From contig CBCTTQ010000006.1 in assembly GCA_965149945.1 (NCBI GenBank), positions 1-64,000 on the forward strand: a stretch of DNA of 64,000 nt, in the 5' to 3' direction. The notes below the pieces were generated by a model. That model saw nothing but the letters and a program-made list of their open reading frames with translations, was not told the origin of the DNA and searched no databases. The DNA is from JAHZFN01 sp965149945 (GTDB taxonomy: Bacteria > Bacillota > Dehalobacteriia > UBA4068 > UBA4997). Positions 1 to 9,470 of the stretch are shown one piece after another. The translations under genes were made by a program, and so were the position numbers. Positions within the stretch are counted from its first letter, which is position 1. The number at the start of each line of letters is the position of its first letter.

Positions 1-458
1 ATCTATTGCTTTTGGCCAAAGAATATCCGTTGGATATCCGATTTATCGAATTGATGCCGATTGGTTACGGAAAAGAGAGCCAAGGGGTGTCTAATGAAGA
101 ATTGAAAAAGAAAATCGAACAGCATTACACGTTGCGCGAGGATTCGACACAGCATGGTTTTGGACCGGCGCGATATTATAACATCGATGGCTTTTTGGGC
201 AGTGTCGGCTTTATCAGCGCCATGCATGGTAAGTTTTGCCGGGACTGTAATCGTGTGCGTTTGACAGCGACGGGATTTTTGAAGCCCTGTCTTTGTTTCG
301 GCGAAGGAGTGGATTTGAAAACGCCGCTGCGGGAAGGCGCCCGTGAGCAGGTCAAGACACTGATGGAAACAGTGATCAAAAATAAACCCAAAGAACATTG
401 TTTTGAACATGAGGAGGAAATTACCGAAAGTCATAATATGGTCGGAATCGGAGGTTGA
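1..458 (+). CDS. moaA: GTP 3',8-cyclase MoaA, C-terminal part (5' end outside window)
   Basis: This is the C-terminal ~150 residues of the radical-SAM enzyme that makes the first intermediate of molybdopterin synthesis from GTP. The reading frame is open at the left edge, so the N-terminal radical-SAM cysteines lie outside the window. Visible family marks are the second Fe-S cluster motif FCRDCNRVR followed by a third cysteine in KPCL (CX2CX13C), and the C-terminal Gly-Gly in VGIGG that MoaA uses for catalysis. The stop codon overlaps the ribosome binding site of the next gene, and the molybdate transporter follows, so this is part of a molybdenum (or tungsten) cofactor block. Confidence 0.93.
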   Translation, partial: LLLLAKEYPLDIRFIELMPIGYGKESQGVSNEELKKKIEQHYTLREDSTQHGFGPARYYNIDGFLGSVGFISAMHGKFCRDCNRVRLTATGFLKPCLCFGEGVDLKTPLREGAREQVKTLMETVIKNKPKEHCFEHEEEITESHNMVGIGG

Positions 459-464
459 TGAGTT

Positions 465-1400
465 GTGGGTGTTATCAAAGGAATTTGTATCAGCGAAAAG
501 AAGGGAACTCAAAAACACGCTGTGCCCCAAGCACAGCTGGTGGAAAATTGGGGAATTCAGGGAGATGCCCATGCCGGTAATTGGCACCGCCAGGTAAGTC
601 TGCTTTCTTGGGAAAAAATTGAAGAATTTCGTGCCAAAGGCGCTCAAGTAGATTTTGGCGCTTTTGGTGAAAATCTGATTGTAGATGGGTTTGACTTCCG
701 TAATTTGCCTGTAGGTACTCGTTTTTGCTGTGGGGATGTATTGTTGGAAATGACCCAAATCGGCAAAGAATGTCACAGCCATTGCGCCATTTATCAGGTG
801 ATGGGCGATTGCATTATGCCGAGAGAGGGCGTATTTGCCAAAGTGTTGCAAGGCGGTACCATTGCTGTGGGTGATGAGTTGCTTCAGTTGCCGCCGGATG
901 AAAATCGTCCTTTGACGGCGGCGGTTATCACTTTGAGTGATAAAGGCGCCAAAGGAGAAAGAGAGGATAAAAGCGGTCCTATTTTGGTGGAAAGTTTGGA
1001 AAAAGATGGTTATGAGGTGGTGGAAACCATGATTCTGCCCGATGAAAAAAATCATTTGACGAAACAGTTGATTCGGCTGGCGGATCAGCGGCAGGTGAAT
1101 TTGATTTTGACGACGGGCGGTACCGGCTTTTCTCCACGGGACAATACGCCGGAGGCGACTATGGCGGCAGCCACTCGCAACGCGCCGGGTATTTCCGAAG
1201 CCATTCGCGCTTATTCGATGACGATTACCAAACGGGCAATGCTGAGCCGTGAGGTTTCTGTTATTCGTAACGGTACTTTGATTGTCAATTTACCGGGCAG
1301 CCCCAAAGCAGTGCGGGAATGCATCGATTTTGTGTTGCCCAGTTTGCGCCACGGTATTGAAATTTTGACCGGACGGGAGTCGGAGTGCGCGCGCAAATAG
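465..1400 (+). CDS. MOSC domain-MogA fusion protein (molybdopterin adenylyltransferase)
   Basis: A 311-residue two-domain protein. Residues about 1-145 form a MOSC domain (GDAHAGNWHRQVSLL, GAFGENL and the key cysteine in IGKECHSHC), a sulfur-carrier module of molybdenum metabolism. Residues about 150-311 are a MogA/MoaB domain (TLSDKGAKGEREDKSGP, TTGGTGFSPRD, NLPGSPKAV), which adenylylates molybdopterin before metal insertion. The start is a GTG placed after GGAGGT, which overlaps the moaA stop codon. Position between moaA and modA supports a joint role in cofactor assembly. MOSC-MogA fusions are known in anaerobic Firmicutes; the order of steps performed by this protein is inferred. Confidence 0.88.
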   Translation: MGVIKGICISEKKGTQKHAVPQAQLVENWGIQGDAHAGNWHRQVSLLSWEKIEEFRAKGAQVDFGAFGENLIVDGFDFRNLPVGTRFCCGDVLLEMTQIGKECHSHCAIYQVMGDCIMPREGVFAKVLQGGTIAVGDELLQLPPDENRPLTAAVITLSDKGAKGEREDKSGPILVESLEKDGYEVVETMILPDEKNHLTKQLIRLADQRQVNLILTTGGTGFSPRDNTPEATMAAATRNAPGISEAIRAYSMTITKRAMLSREVSVIRNGTLIVNLPGSPKAVRECIDFVLPSLRHGIEILTGRESECARK

Positions 1401-1405
1401 GATAG

Positions 1406-1434
1406 ATTTAAAATCCTCAAAAAGGGTTTTAAAT
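1406..1434 (+). promoter_or_regulatory. Inverted repeat between mogA-type gene and modA
   Basis: An 11-base stem (ATTTAAAATCC against GGGTTTTAAAT, one G-T pair) with a 7-base loop sits just upstream of modA and is followed by AGAAAAATATT rather than a T run. It could be a weak terminator, a processing site separating modA mRNA, or an operator for molybdate control. The sequence alone does not decide. Confidence 0.35.
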
Positions 1435-1466
1435 AGAAAAATATTATAAGGAAGGTGTTATAACCA

Positions 1467-2369
1467 ATGAAAAAGAAAGTATTGTTATTGGTTTTGGCAG
1501 GAATTATGGCCATGTTTTGTTTAGCCGGCTGCGGAAACCAAGAAGCCACGACGGAAGAAGAGGCCGCTTCTACCGATGAAAGTACAGCTGCGGAACAGTT
1601 TGAGGCGACGACGGTTTATCTGTCGGCTGCTAACAGTATGAGTGACGCGATGGACGAGGTGATTGCTCTCTATAATGAACAACAACCCAACGTAACTATT
1701 TCTCCTGTTTATGACAGTTCCGGTACTTTGCTGGCGCAAATTCAAGAAGCCGGCGGTTGCGATATTTTCTTCTCCGCGGCACAGAAACAAATGGATACTT
1801 TGGAAGAAGACGGTATGATTGTGGACGGTACTCGTCATAATGTTGTCAACAACCAACTGATTGTAATGACCTACAACGGCAGCAACACCGCCGTAACCGG
1901 TTTGGAAACTTTGGGTGAAGCGGAAAGCTTGGCCATCGCGGGCGGCACGGTTCCCGCCGGCAACTATACCAGAATCGCTTTGATCGCTGCCGGAATTTTG
2001 CCGGAAACGGAAGATACGGCCGCTATTACTTCCGATGAAATTTCTCAGGCGTTGGGTGGTGTCACCATCAACGAATGCGAAAATGTCGGCGCCGCGGCTC
2101 AGGCTGTTTCCGAAGGTTCCAATGAATGCGGTACCTGCTATTATTCTGACTACATTAAATATACCAATCAGGGCTTTGATCTGGAAATCATCGAACAGGT
2201 AGATCAGGAATTGACCGGCGATATCATCTATCCTATTTGTCAGGTAGCCAATGCTGACGCTGATGAATTGGAAAGCGCCGCTGCTTTGGATTTCCTTAAT
2301 TTCTGCCTTTCCGATGAAGCAAAAGCCATCTATGAAAAATATGGTTTTGATATCAATGTAACAGACTAA
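1467..2369 (+). CDS. modA: Molybdate ABC transporter substrate-binding lipoprotein ModA
   Basis: A 300-residue extracytoplasmic binding protein. It has a lipoprotein signal peptide ending in the lipobox LAGC (Cys-22) and an acidic, threonine-rich linker typical of Gram-positive lipoproteins. The mature domain has ModA features: the oxyanion-binding serine region SAANSMSDAMDEV, YDSSGTLLAQIQ, GCDIFFSAAQKQM, and the later VPAGNYTR and CGTCYYSDY segments. RBS is AAGGAAGGTG. It is directly followed by modB and modC, so the substrate is most likely molybdate. Tungstate cannot be excluded from sequence. Confidence 0.93.
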   Translation: MKKKVLLLVLAGIMAMFCLAGCGNQEATTEEEAASTDESTAAEQFEATTVYLSAANSMSDAMDEVIALYNEQQPNVTISPVYDSSGTLLAQIQEAGGCDIFFSAAQKQMDTLEEDGMIVDGTRHNVVNNQLIVMTYNGSNTAVTGLETLGEAESLAIAGGTVPAGNYTRIALIAAGILPETEDTAAITSDEISQALGGVTINECENVGAAAQAVSEGSNECGTCYYSDYIKYTNQGFDLEIIEQVDQELTGDIIYPICQVANADADELESAAALDFLNFCLSDEAKAIYEKYGFDINVTD

Positions 2370-2426
2370 AATTGTTCTTGAGACAGAATTCCCGCGCGAA
2401 CCGCGGTAAAGAAAGAATGAAAGATT

Positions 2427-3131
2427 ATGCAGCAATATCTTGAAGAATGGACCAGTTTGGACTGGAGTCCGCTGTTTATTACCCTAAAAACAGCTGTTGC
2501 GGCTACTATTGTGGCCTTTTTTCTGGGTTTGATTTTGGCTTACGTGGTGATGAAATCCAGCACCAAAGTAAAGGCGTTGATTGATGATATTCTGACCTTA
2601 CCCATGGTACTGCCGCCGACGGTAGCAGGTTTTATATTGTTATTGATGTTCAGTCGCCGTCGTCCGTTAGGGATGTGGCTGGAATCCACCTTTGATATTC
2701 AGGTAGTACAGACATGGGGCGCCTGTGTATTGGCGGCGTTTGTCATCGCTTTTCCGCTGATGTACCGTACTACACGGGCTGCCTTTGAGCAGATGGACAT
2801 TAATTTGATCCATGCCGGCAGGACGTTGGGAATGTCAGAGTTGAAAATTTTTCGCAAAATCATCATTCCTACGGCGGGACCGGGCATTGCTTCCGGTACC
2901 ATCCTGACCTTTGCCAGGGCGATGGGGGAATACGGCGCTACCACCATGATCGCCGGAAATATCGCCGGAAAAACCGCTACCATTTCACAGCAAATCGCGG
3001 TAGTGATGAAAGACGGAGACTATGCCTCAGCTGGATTTTGGGTGATTGTAATTCTGATTATTTCTTTTGTAATTCTGTTTTTGATGAATTATTTTGTCGG
3101 GCGTAATTTAAAAAATCTAAAACGCTGGTAG
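2427..3131 (+). CDS. modB: Molybdate ABC transporter permease ModB
   Basis: A 234-residue inner-membrane permease with about five or six hydrophobic segments. It carries the ABC-permease EAA loop (HAGRTLGMSELKIFRKIIIP), the coupling site that docks on the ATPase, and the typical ARAMGEYGATTMIAGN segment of ModB. Length matches the family. The RBS is weak. The gene lies 57 bases after modA and 28 before modC, consistent with one transcript. Confidence 0.93.
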   Translation: MQQYLEEWTSLDWSPLFITLKTAVAATIVAFFLGLILAYVVMKSSTKVKALIDDILTLPMVLPPTVAGFILLLMFSRRRPLGMWLESTFDIQVVQTWGACVLAAFVIAFPLMYRTTRAAFEQMDINLIHAGRTLGMSELKIFRKIIIPTAGPGIASGTILTFARAMGEYGATTMIAGNIAGKTATISQQIAVVMKDGDYASAGFWVIVILIISFVILFLMNYFVGRNLKNLKRW

Positions 3132-3159
3132 GAAAATTTTCTGTCCCGGAGGAACAACT

Positions 3160-4215
3160 ATGACCCTGAAGCTGGATATTCAAACAAAAATCGGCAGTTT
3201 TCAATTGAATATGAAAGCGGAAACCGACTCAAAACGCATTGGTATTTTGGGGGCGTCCGGCTGTGGTAAAAGCATGACTTTGAAATGTATTGCCGGTATC
3301 GAAAAGGTGCAGTCGGGGTATGTGATGTTGGATGATCGGGTTTTGGTGGATACCGCCAAGAAGATTAATTTAAAACCGCAGCAAAGAAAATTGGGTTATC
3401 TGTTTCAAAATTATGCCCTGTTTCCCACCATGACGGTGGAAAAAAACATTGCTGCCGGTCTTTCCGGTCGCGATAAAGAAGAAATCCGTGCTAAAGTGGC
3501 GGAGATGATCCAGCGTTTTAAGTTAAACGGACTGGAAAAACAAATTCCGGATCAGCTTTCCGGTGGGCAGCAGCAACGAACCGCTATTGCCCGTATTATG
3601 GCGTATGAACCGGGATTGATTATGTTAGATGAACCTTTTTCCGCTTTGGATGGTTATTTGAAAGAGCAATTAGCCTTGGAAATGCAGGAAATGCTCAAGG
3701 ATTACCAAGGTACCGTGTTATTGGTCTCCCATAATCGGGAGGAAGTTTATCAACTAACCGAAGAAGTACTGGTAATGGAAAACGGTCATTTGATTCGTCA
3801 TGGCAGTACCAAGGAAGTGTTCCGTGATCCCCAGGTGTTAGGCGCGGCAAAATTGACCGGATGTAAAAATATCTCCGAGGCGGAAAAACGGGGAGATTAT
3901 CTGGTCTATGCCAAAGATTGGGGATTGTTGCTGCACACGGCGGTTCCGGTGGCAGATGATTGTACCTATGTTGGTATTCGTGCCCATCATTTGCAGCCTG
4001 TCGGCAGTCTGACGGAAAATGCCTTTCCTGTGGGGAAAACCACGGTGGCAGCCGCTCCTTTTGAAGTGGTCTTTTTGGTGAAAAACGCCGATTTCGCAGA
4101 GAAAAAAGAAATCTGGTGGAAAGTATCAAAAAATGATACCACGCAGGAAATCGAAGAACAATTGCCGCCGTATTTACGAATACCCCCGGAGAATCTGTTA
4201 TTGCTGCGGGATTGA
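3160..4215 (+). CDS. modC: Molybdate ABC transporter ATP-binding protein ModC
   Basis: A 351-residue ATPase energising ModB. It shows Walker A GASGCGKS, the Q-loop in LFQNYALFP, signature LSGGQQQR, Walker B LIMLDEPFSALD and the switch histidine in LVSHNREE. The last ~120 residues form a regulatory tail that includes VGIRAHHLQPV, resembling the C-terminal (TOBE/MOP-like) region of ModC and related importers. RBS is CGGAGGAAC. The operon is closed by a bidirectional hairpin terminator downstream. Confidence 0.92.
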   Translation: MTLKLDIQTKIGSFQLNMKAETDSKRIGILGASGCGKSMTLKCIAGIEKVQSGYVMLDDRVLVDTAKKINLKPQQRKLGYLFQNYALFPTMTVEKNIAAGLSGRDKEEIRAKVAEMIQRFKLNGLEKQIPDQLSGGQQQRTAIARIMAYEPGLIMLDEPFSALDGYLKEQLALEMQEMLKDYQGTVLLVSHNREEVYQLTEEVLVMENGHLIRHGSTKEVFRDPQVLGAAKLTGCKNISEAEKRGDYLVYAKDWGLLLHTAVPVADDCTYVGIRAHHLQPVGSLTENAFPVGKTTVAAAPFEVVFLVKNADFAEKKEIWWKVSKNDTTQEIEEQLPPYLRIPPENLLLLRD

Positions 4216-4354
4216 GCAGTCTGTTATGGAAAACAGATAACGGATGTTCACAAAATTTTCGGGAGTTATGCGCCTGATATTATCTTTGCGCAAATATAAA
4301 TAGAACGGCACAATATGACGACATTTTCTGTAAACATATTTTCTCCGATAAAAA

Positions 4355-4386
4355 GAAAACGGCGAAGCAAAAGCTTCGCCGTTTTC
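4355..4386. terminator. Bidirectional rho-independent terminator (modC / adh)
   Basis: A perfect 14-base stem (GAAAACGGCGAAGC / GCTTCGCCGTTTTC) with an AAAA loop. It has A's on the left and T's on the right, so it can end both the modABC transcript and the convergent alcohol dehydrogenase transcript. Confidence 0.9.
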
Positions 4387-4411
4387 TGATGTCATAATGA
4401 TAAAGAATTTT

Positions 4412-5560
4412 TTACAACAAAGATTCATACAAGGCTTTCAATTCTGCCACGCTGGTATCTCTGGGGTTACCGGGGCGGCAGGCATCGTCATAAGCGGACT
4501 GTGCCAGGAAGTCTAAATCTTCTTTTTTCACGATTTCTTTTAAGTCTTTAGGGATACCTACATCTTCTGCCAGCTGTTTTACCGCGTCAACGGCTGCTTT
4601 GCGGTATTCTTCCTGCGTCATGTTTTCGGTACCTTTCACGCCCATTGCTTTAGCGATATCTCTGTATTTTTCACCGGTAGCAGGCGCGTTATATTCCATT
4701 ACGGTAGGCAGGATAATGGCATTGGCAACACCGTGAGGTGTGTCATAGAGGGCGCCCAGCGGATGAGCCATGGCGTGTACGGCGCCCAGACCGACATTGG
4801 AAAAGCCCATGCCGGCGATGTATTGTCCCAATGCCATGCCTTCACGGCCGCTGTCTTCATTGGCAACAGCGCCGCGCAGGTTTTGAGCGATGATTTCGAT
4901 GGCTTTCAAGTGAAACATATCGGAAAGTTCCCAAGCGCCCAAGGTGATATAACCTTCGATAGCATGAGTCAAAGCATCCATACCGGTGGCGGCAGTCAGA
5001 CCTTTGGGCATGGTGGACATCATATCGGGATCCACAACGGCAACGACGGGAATATCATGAACGTCGACGCAAACCATTTTGCGGTTCTTTTCGCTGTCAG
5101 TGATGACATAGTTGATGGTTACTTCCGCCGCGGTGCCGGCGGTGGTAGGTACCGCAATGATGGGAACCGCCGGTTTTTTGGTGGGCGCGACCCCTTCTAA
5201 ACTTCTGACATCGGAGAATTCCGGATTGTTGATGATGATGCCGATGGCTTTGGCTGTGTCAATGGAGGAACCGCCGCCGATCGCGATGATGTAATCAGCG
5301 CCGGCAGCCTGATAGGCGGCTACACCCGCCTGCACATTGGCGATGGTGGGGTTGGCTTGAATTTCTGTAAACAATTCATAGTTCAAATGGTTTTGTTCTA
5401 AGAGATCAGTAACTTTGGTGGTTACTTTGAATTTGATCAAATCAGGATCAGAGCAAACCAGTGCTTTTTGGAAACCTCTGGCTTTTGCTTCTTCGGCAAT
5501 GCTGGCAATGGCGCCTTTGCCGTGATAGGATGTTTCATTCAAGACGAATCTGTTTGCCAT
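4412..5560 (-). CDS. Iron-containing alcohol dehydrogenase
   Basis: A 382-residue NAD(P)H-dependent oxidoreductase of the iron-activated family (lactaldehyde/1,3-propanediol/butanol dehydrogenase type). The nucleotide-binding GGGSSIDTAKAIG motif lies near residue 95. Metal ligands are visible in GMDALTHAIEGY and in GAVHAMAHPLGALYDTPHG. The start was set at the ATG preceded by TTAAGGAGG; longer upstream extensions lack a ribosome site and family similarity. Substrate cannot be predicted; members often reduce short aldehydes in fermentation. It is monocistronic and convergent with modC. Confidence 0.92.
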   Translation of the reverse strand: MANRFVLNETSYHGKGAIASIAEEAKARGFQKALVCSDPDLIKFKVTTKVTDLLEQNHLNYELFTEIQANPTIANVQAGVAAYQAAGADYIIAIGGGSSIDTAKAIGIIINNPEFSDVRSLEGVAPTKKPAVPIIAVPTTAGTAAEVTINYVITDSEKNRKMVCVDVHDIPVVAVVDPDMMSTMPKGLTAATGMDALTHAIEGYITLGAWELSDMFHLKAIEIIAQNLRGAVANEDSGREGMALGQYIAGMGFSNVGLGAVHAMAHPLGALYDTPHGVANAIILPTVMEYNAPATGEKYRDIAKAMGVKGTENMTQEEYRKAAVDAVKQLAEDVGIPKDLKEIVKKEDLDFLAQSAYDDACRPGNPRDTSVAELKALYESLL

Positions 5561-6318
5561 TGTTGTTACCTCCTTAAACAATTTTTTTTGAAATATTATC
5601 GGGGAATATGCGTGGTTTTCCCCTCTCCTTGAAAATCTCTTCTCTTTTATCATACCATTTGTTGCCGTAAGCGTCAATGTATAAGATGAATTGTCTGACA
5701 ATTTGTTTTTTTGTAAATCTCGTGAGAGTAAAACAGTTTTCCCTTGATTTCCCATGTTTCGGATATTTCATGATGATGAATAATCATAAAAAAACAGGGA
5801 TTTTTCTGTTTTCTTTTGTCGAAAGAGATTGTGAAAAAATCGCTTCTTTTGTTCTTTTGGCAAAAAAACTTTTGCTATGAGATACGATTGAAGAAAAGGA
5901 TCGTCCGTAGCAGGATGGGCGGCAAAGCGAGTAAAAAGTTTTTTTAATTTGTGAAAACGGTTTCGATATTTTTCCTGTCGCTGTGACAGGGGAATGGCGT
6001 TTTTTTATAGAATAAATATAATAATAGGAAAAATAAAATAAATCGGAAAGGCATGATCAAAGCGAATGAACTCCGTCCCGCCGCTGTCTGAAGCGGTGCG
6101 GGAGCGGATATGTGAAAGATATTTTGACCGTGAAAGTCAAATGGTTCCTGTGTCACAAGGTGAGCAGTGACGTGGGATGTCGCCGCAGTCGTTGATACGG
6201 CTGTTTTGTGCTTTGTGGGTGCTTTTCTCCGACTGATGGGAAGGGGGGCTCCGTCAGACGGCAGACTTGTTTTATTGTGAGCAATTGGATGTAAAGAGAA
6301 TGACGGGAGGAATGACGA
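5561..6318. other. Non-coding interval with hairpin-rich leader
   Basis: No convincing gene. The left part should hold the promoter of the divergent alcohol dehydrogenase. A small hairpin (CCTGTC/GACAGG, 5974-5990) precedes a possible -10 TATAAT at 6017-6022. The 290 bases from there to the ABC gene are richer in G+C than other spacers and contain several stable hairpins: 6072-6108, 6124-6140 and 6152-6171. This is a candidate structured leader RNA; no known riboswitch class was recognised. Confidence 0.5.
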
Positions 6319-7026
6319 ATGGTTGCTCATTATATCGAGTTTGAAAATGTTACCAAATGTTACGGTAGCGGCGATGCGCAAGTCAGAGCTTTAAACGGAG
6401 TCAGCTTTGGCATTAATCAAGGAGAATTTTGTGTTTTGTTGGGTTCTTCCGGCGCGGGTAAAACCACTTTGTTGAATATGTTGGGAGGAATGGATACTGT
6501 TACCAGCGGCAAAATCGAATTTGACGGTAAGGATATTTCTCATTTGAAAAAACGCGAGTTGATTGATTACCGTCGCCATGATGTGGGTTTTGTGTTTCAA
6601 TTTTACAATTTGATTCCCAATTTGACGGCATTGGAAAATGTGGAGATCGCGGCGCAGTTATGCGACGACCCCATTCCTGCTGACAAAGCCATCTCGATGG
6701 TGGGGCTTACGGAACGGGCAAATAATTTTCCCGCTCAGCTTTCCGGTGGGGAACAGCAGCGGGTAGCCATTGCCAGAGCATTGGCGAAGAATCCCCGGTT
6801 GCTTCTTTGTGATGAACCAACCGGAGCCTTAGATTATGTAACGGGAAAATCTGTGCTGAAGATGCTTTATGATTTGAGTCGGGAACGCCAAACAACAGTG
6901 ATTATCATTACGCATAATCAAGCGATTGCGCCGATGGCAGATCGAATTATCCGTATCAAAAGCGGGGAAATCCAAGCCAATGAAATTAATCCCGATGTTG
7001 TTCCCATTGATCAGATTGAGTGGTGA
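6319..7026 (+). CDS. ABC transporter ATP-binding protein (MacB/LolD/FtsE-like)
   Basis: A 235-residue ATPase with Walker A GSSGAGKTT, Q-loop FVFQFYNLIPN, signature LSGGEQQRVAIA, Walker B LLCDEPTGALD and switch IIITHNQAIA. The short length and the DEPTGALD form are typical of ATPases paired with FtsX-type mechanotransmission permeases. It overlaps or abuts the permease gene that follows, so the two form one transporter. Such pairs export peptides, lipids or antibiotics, or sense envelope stress; the substrate is unknown here. Confidence 0.93.
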   Translation: MVAHYIEFENVTKCYGSGDAQVRALNGVSFGINQGEFCVLLGSSGAGKTTLLNMLGGMDTVTSGKIEFDGKDISHLKKRELIDYRRHDVGFVFQFYNLIPNLTALENVEIAAQLCDDPIPADKAISMVGLTERANNFPAQLSGGEQQRVAIARALAKNPRLLLCDEPTGALDYVTGKSVLKMLYDLSRERQTTVIIITHNQAIAPMADRIIRIKSGEIQANEINPDVVPIDQIEW

Positions 7027-7031
7027 TCGAT

Positions 7032-9470
7032 ATGGCGGCGATTACAAAAATGACTCGTAGGAGCATTCGCTCTTTTTTCGGACGGTATTTGGCGTTGTTA
7101 CTGATTGTGGCTTTGAGCGTCGGCTTTTTCGCCGGACTCAAGATTACAAAAGACGCGATGGCAAACACCTGCGAGAAATACATTACAGAACAAAATTTCT
7201 ATGATTATCAGTTATTTTCCACGTTAGGTTTTACCCAGGATGATGTGGAGCAGGTAGAAGCGCTTTCTTTTGTGGAAGCGGCAGAGGGTATGAAAACCTT
7301 GGATGTTTTGATAGAGCAAGATGATGACAGTCAACCGTTTCGTCTGATTTCTCTGCCGGAGCAAGTGAGTTTGCCCTCTTTGACGGCGGGCAGGATGCCG
7401 GAAACGGATGCGGAATGCTTGGCGGATGCCGATGTTTTTGAAGAGTCTGCCATTGGTACGGTTTTGTCTGTTGACGGTGATGTGGAAAATGAACTGGCAG
7501 ATACGGAATATACTATTGTGGGATTGGTAAACTCTCCTCAGTATTTGGGTAATGACCGAGGAACCACTGACATGGGCAATGGTTCCTTGAAAGGATTTCT
7601 TTACTTGCCCGAAGAGGCCTTTCTCCGTGAACCATACACCGAAATCCAAGTGGCGTTAAAGGAAACGGCGCCCATTTACAGCGAAGAGTATGAAGCGCTG
7701 ATCGAAGATCACGAAGAGGAAATGACGCGGCTTTGCGAAGATCTGGCTGATGAACGATATGATGATTTGCTGGCGGAAACAGGATTGCCCGCAGAGCTGG
7801 CGGAACAGGCGGGACTGGCTGATCCGGAGACTTATGTATTGACACGAGAGGAAAATACCGGCTATGTAAGTTTTAAAAACGATAGTTCTATCGTCAGTGG
7901 CATCGCCAATATTTTTCCGGTGTTTTTTATTTTAATTGCCATGTTGGTATGTGTTACGACTATGACCCGTATGGTGGATGAGGAACGTACGCAGATCGGG
8001 GTGCTCAAGGCGTTGGGTTTCAGTAATGGCGCTATTACGGCCAAATATCTGTTGTATGCGGGAAGTGCGACCATCATCGGCTGGGTGGCGGGATATTTCC
8101 TCGGTACTTGGGGCTTGCCTAAGGTATTTTGGTTTGCTTATAACGCGTTGTACGATTTTGCTCCACTATCCTATTTATTCGGACCTTCGTTGGCTTTTGG
8201 CACATTGGTGGTGGCTTTGATAAGCATTTTGGGAAGCGCCTTCCTTTCCTGCCGCAAGGAATTGAACAGCCAGCCTGCCGGTTTGTTGCGCCCGCGAACC
8301 ATCAAAAAAGGAAAACGTATTCTGTTGGAACGCCTGCCGTTTTTGTGGAAGCATCTTTCTTTTCTGCAAAAGATTACCTTACGCAATATGTTTCGATATA
8401 AGAAACGACTGATTATGATGCTGGTAGGGATTAGTTGTTGCGCCGGGCTGGTGGTAACAGCTTTCGGGGTACGAGATTCCATGATTGATACCGGCGCTTT
8501 GCAATATGAAACGGTTCAAAAATATGACATTGAAGTATCCTTCGAAGAGGGTGATGGAACGGCGGTTTTGGATTCTTTGACGGAGATGGCGGAGGTTGAA
8601 AGCGTTTTGCCTTGTTCGGTTCATCGTATAGACGCTTTGAAAGATGGCGCTGTTTGTTCGGTCAGCGTATACGGATTTGACGACACTTCGTCCCTCGCGG
8701 ATTTCTGGGATTTGCATACCGATGAGGGAGCGGTACCATTCCCCGGTAAGGGGGAAGTTGTTATCGGTACGAAAATCGCGGAAAAGCTGGCTCTTGCTGT
8801 CGGTGATACGCTGGAGATCCAGGATTCTGATTTTCAAACTATGGAGGTAACGGTAAGCGGCGTCTTTGATAATTACGCCAATGACTATATTTTGCTGTCT
8901 TCCGATACTTGGAAAGAAGCTTTTGGCTCTTGGCAGCCGAATACCATTATGCTGAATGTCGATGGTGATGAAGATCAATTGGCGGAAGAACTAACCGATT
9001 TGGAAAATGTCTCCGGAGTGACGTTGCTTTCCGCCAGCAGAGAAAAGATTGACAGCGCATTGTCTTGTTTGAACTATATTATCTGGATGATTGTGTTGTT
9101 TTCCGGAGCCTTGGCGTTTATCGTTATTTTTAATTTGACCAATATCAATTTGGCGGAACGCAGTCGAGAAATCGCCACGGTGGAAGTGCTGGGGTTTTAT
9201 CCAAAAGAGACCGGTAGTTATGTGTTGCGGGAAAATTTGGTACTGTCGGTATTGGCCAGTATTATTGGATTGCCTTTGGGTGTGCTGTTTCATAAAGTCG
9301 TAATGTATATGATTGACATCGATATTTTATATTTTAAAGTGCAGATCGCGCCCTTAAGTTTTTTATTGGCGTTTCTTTGTACAGTGTTATTCGCGATAGT
9401 GGTTAACTTGTTTATGCGGCGTCGTATCGATCGTATCAATATGGCAGAATCTTTGAAAGCGGTAGAATGA
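7032..9470 (+). CDS. FtsX-like ABC transporter permease
   Basis: An 812-residue membrane protein with two FtsX/MacB core repeats. A first transmembrane helix (LALLLIVALSVGFFAGL) is followed by an extracellular domain of roughly 250 residues, three helices (from about residue 280), a second N-terminal helix and extracellular domain (from about residue 455), and three C-terminal helices ending near MRRRIDRINMAESLKAVE. The start is the ATG six bases after the ATPase stop; an upstream GTG is possible. Pairing with the preceding ATPase indicates a mechanotransmission-type exporter or sensor. The substrate is not evident. Confidence 0.9.
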   Translation: MAAITKMTRRSIRSFFGRYLALLLIVALSVGFFAGLKITKDAMANTCEKYITEQNFYDYQLFSTLGFTQDDVEQVEALSFVEAAEGMKTLDVLIEQDDDSQPFRLISLPEQVSLPSLTAGRMPETDAECLADADVFEESAIGTVLSVDGDVENELADTEYTIVGLVNSPQYLGNDRGTTDMGNGSLKGFLYLPEEAFLREPYTEIQVALKETAPIYSEEYEALIEDHEEEMTRLCEDLADERYDDLLAETGLPAELAEQAGLADPETYVLTREENTGYVSFKNDSSIVSGIANIFPVFFILIAMLVCVTTMTRMVDEERTQIGVLKALGFSNGAITAKYLLYAGSATIIGWVAGYFLGTWGLPKVFWFAYNALYDFAPLSYLFGPSLAFGTLVVALISILGSAFLSCRKELNSQPAGLLRPRTIKKGKRILLERLPFLWKHLSFLQKITLRNMFRYKKRLIMMLVGISCCAGLVVTAFGVRDSMIDTGALQYETVQKYDIEVSFEEGDGTAVLDSLTEMAEVESVLPCSVHRIDALKDGAVCSVSVYGFDDTSSLADFWDLHTDEGAVPFPGKGEVVIGTKIAEKLALAVGDTLEIQDSDFQTMEVTVSGVFDNYANDYILLSSDTWKEAFGSWQPNTIMLNVDGDEDQLAEELTDLENVSGVTLLSASREKIDSALSCLNYIIWMIVLFSGALAFIVIFNLTNINLAERSREIATVEVLGFYPKETGSYVLRENLVLSVLASIIGLPLGVLFHKVVMYMIDIDILYFKVQIAPLSFLLAFLCTVLFAIVVNLFMRRRIDRINMAESLKAVE

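Noticed and set aside
3..1055. A 350-codon minus-strand frame opposite moaA and the MOSC-MogA gene
   Set aside because: Antisense shadow of two well-recognised genes; no ribosome site, and the translation is rich in Phe and His without family features.
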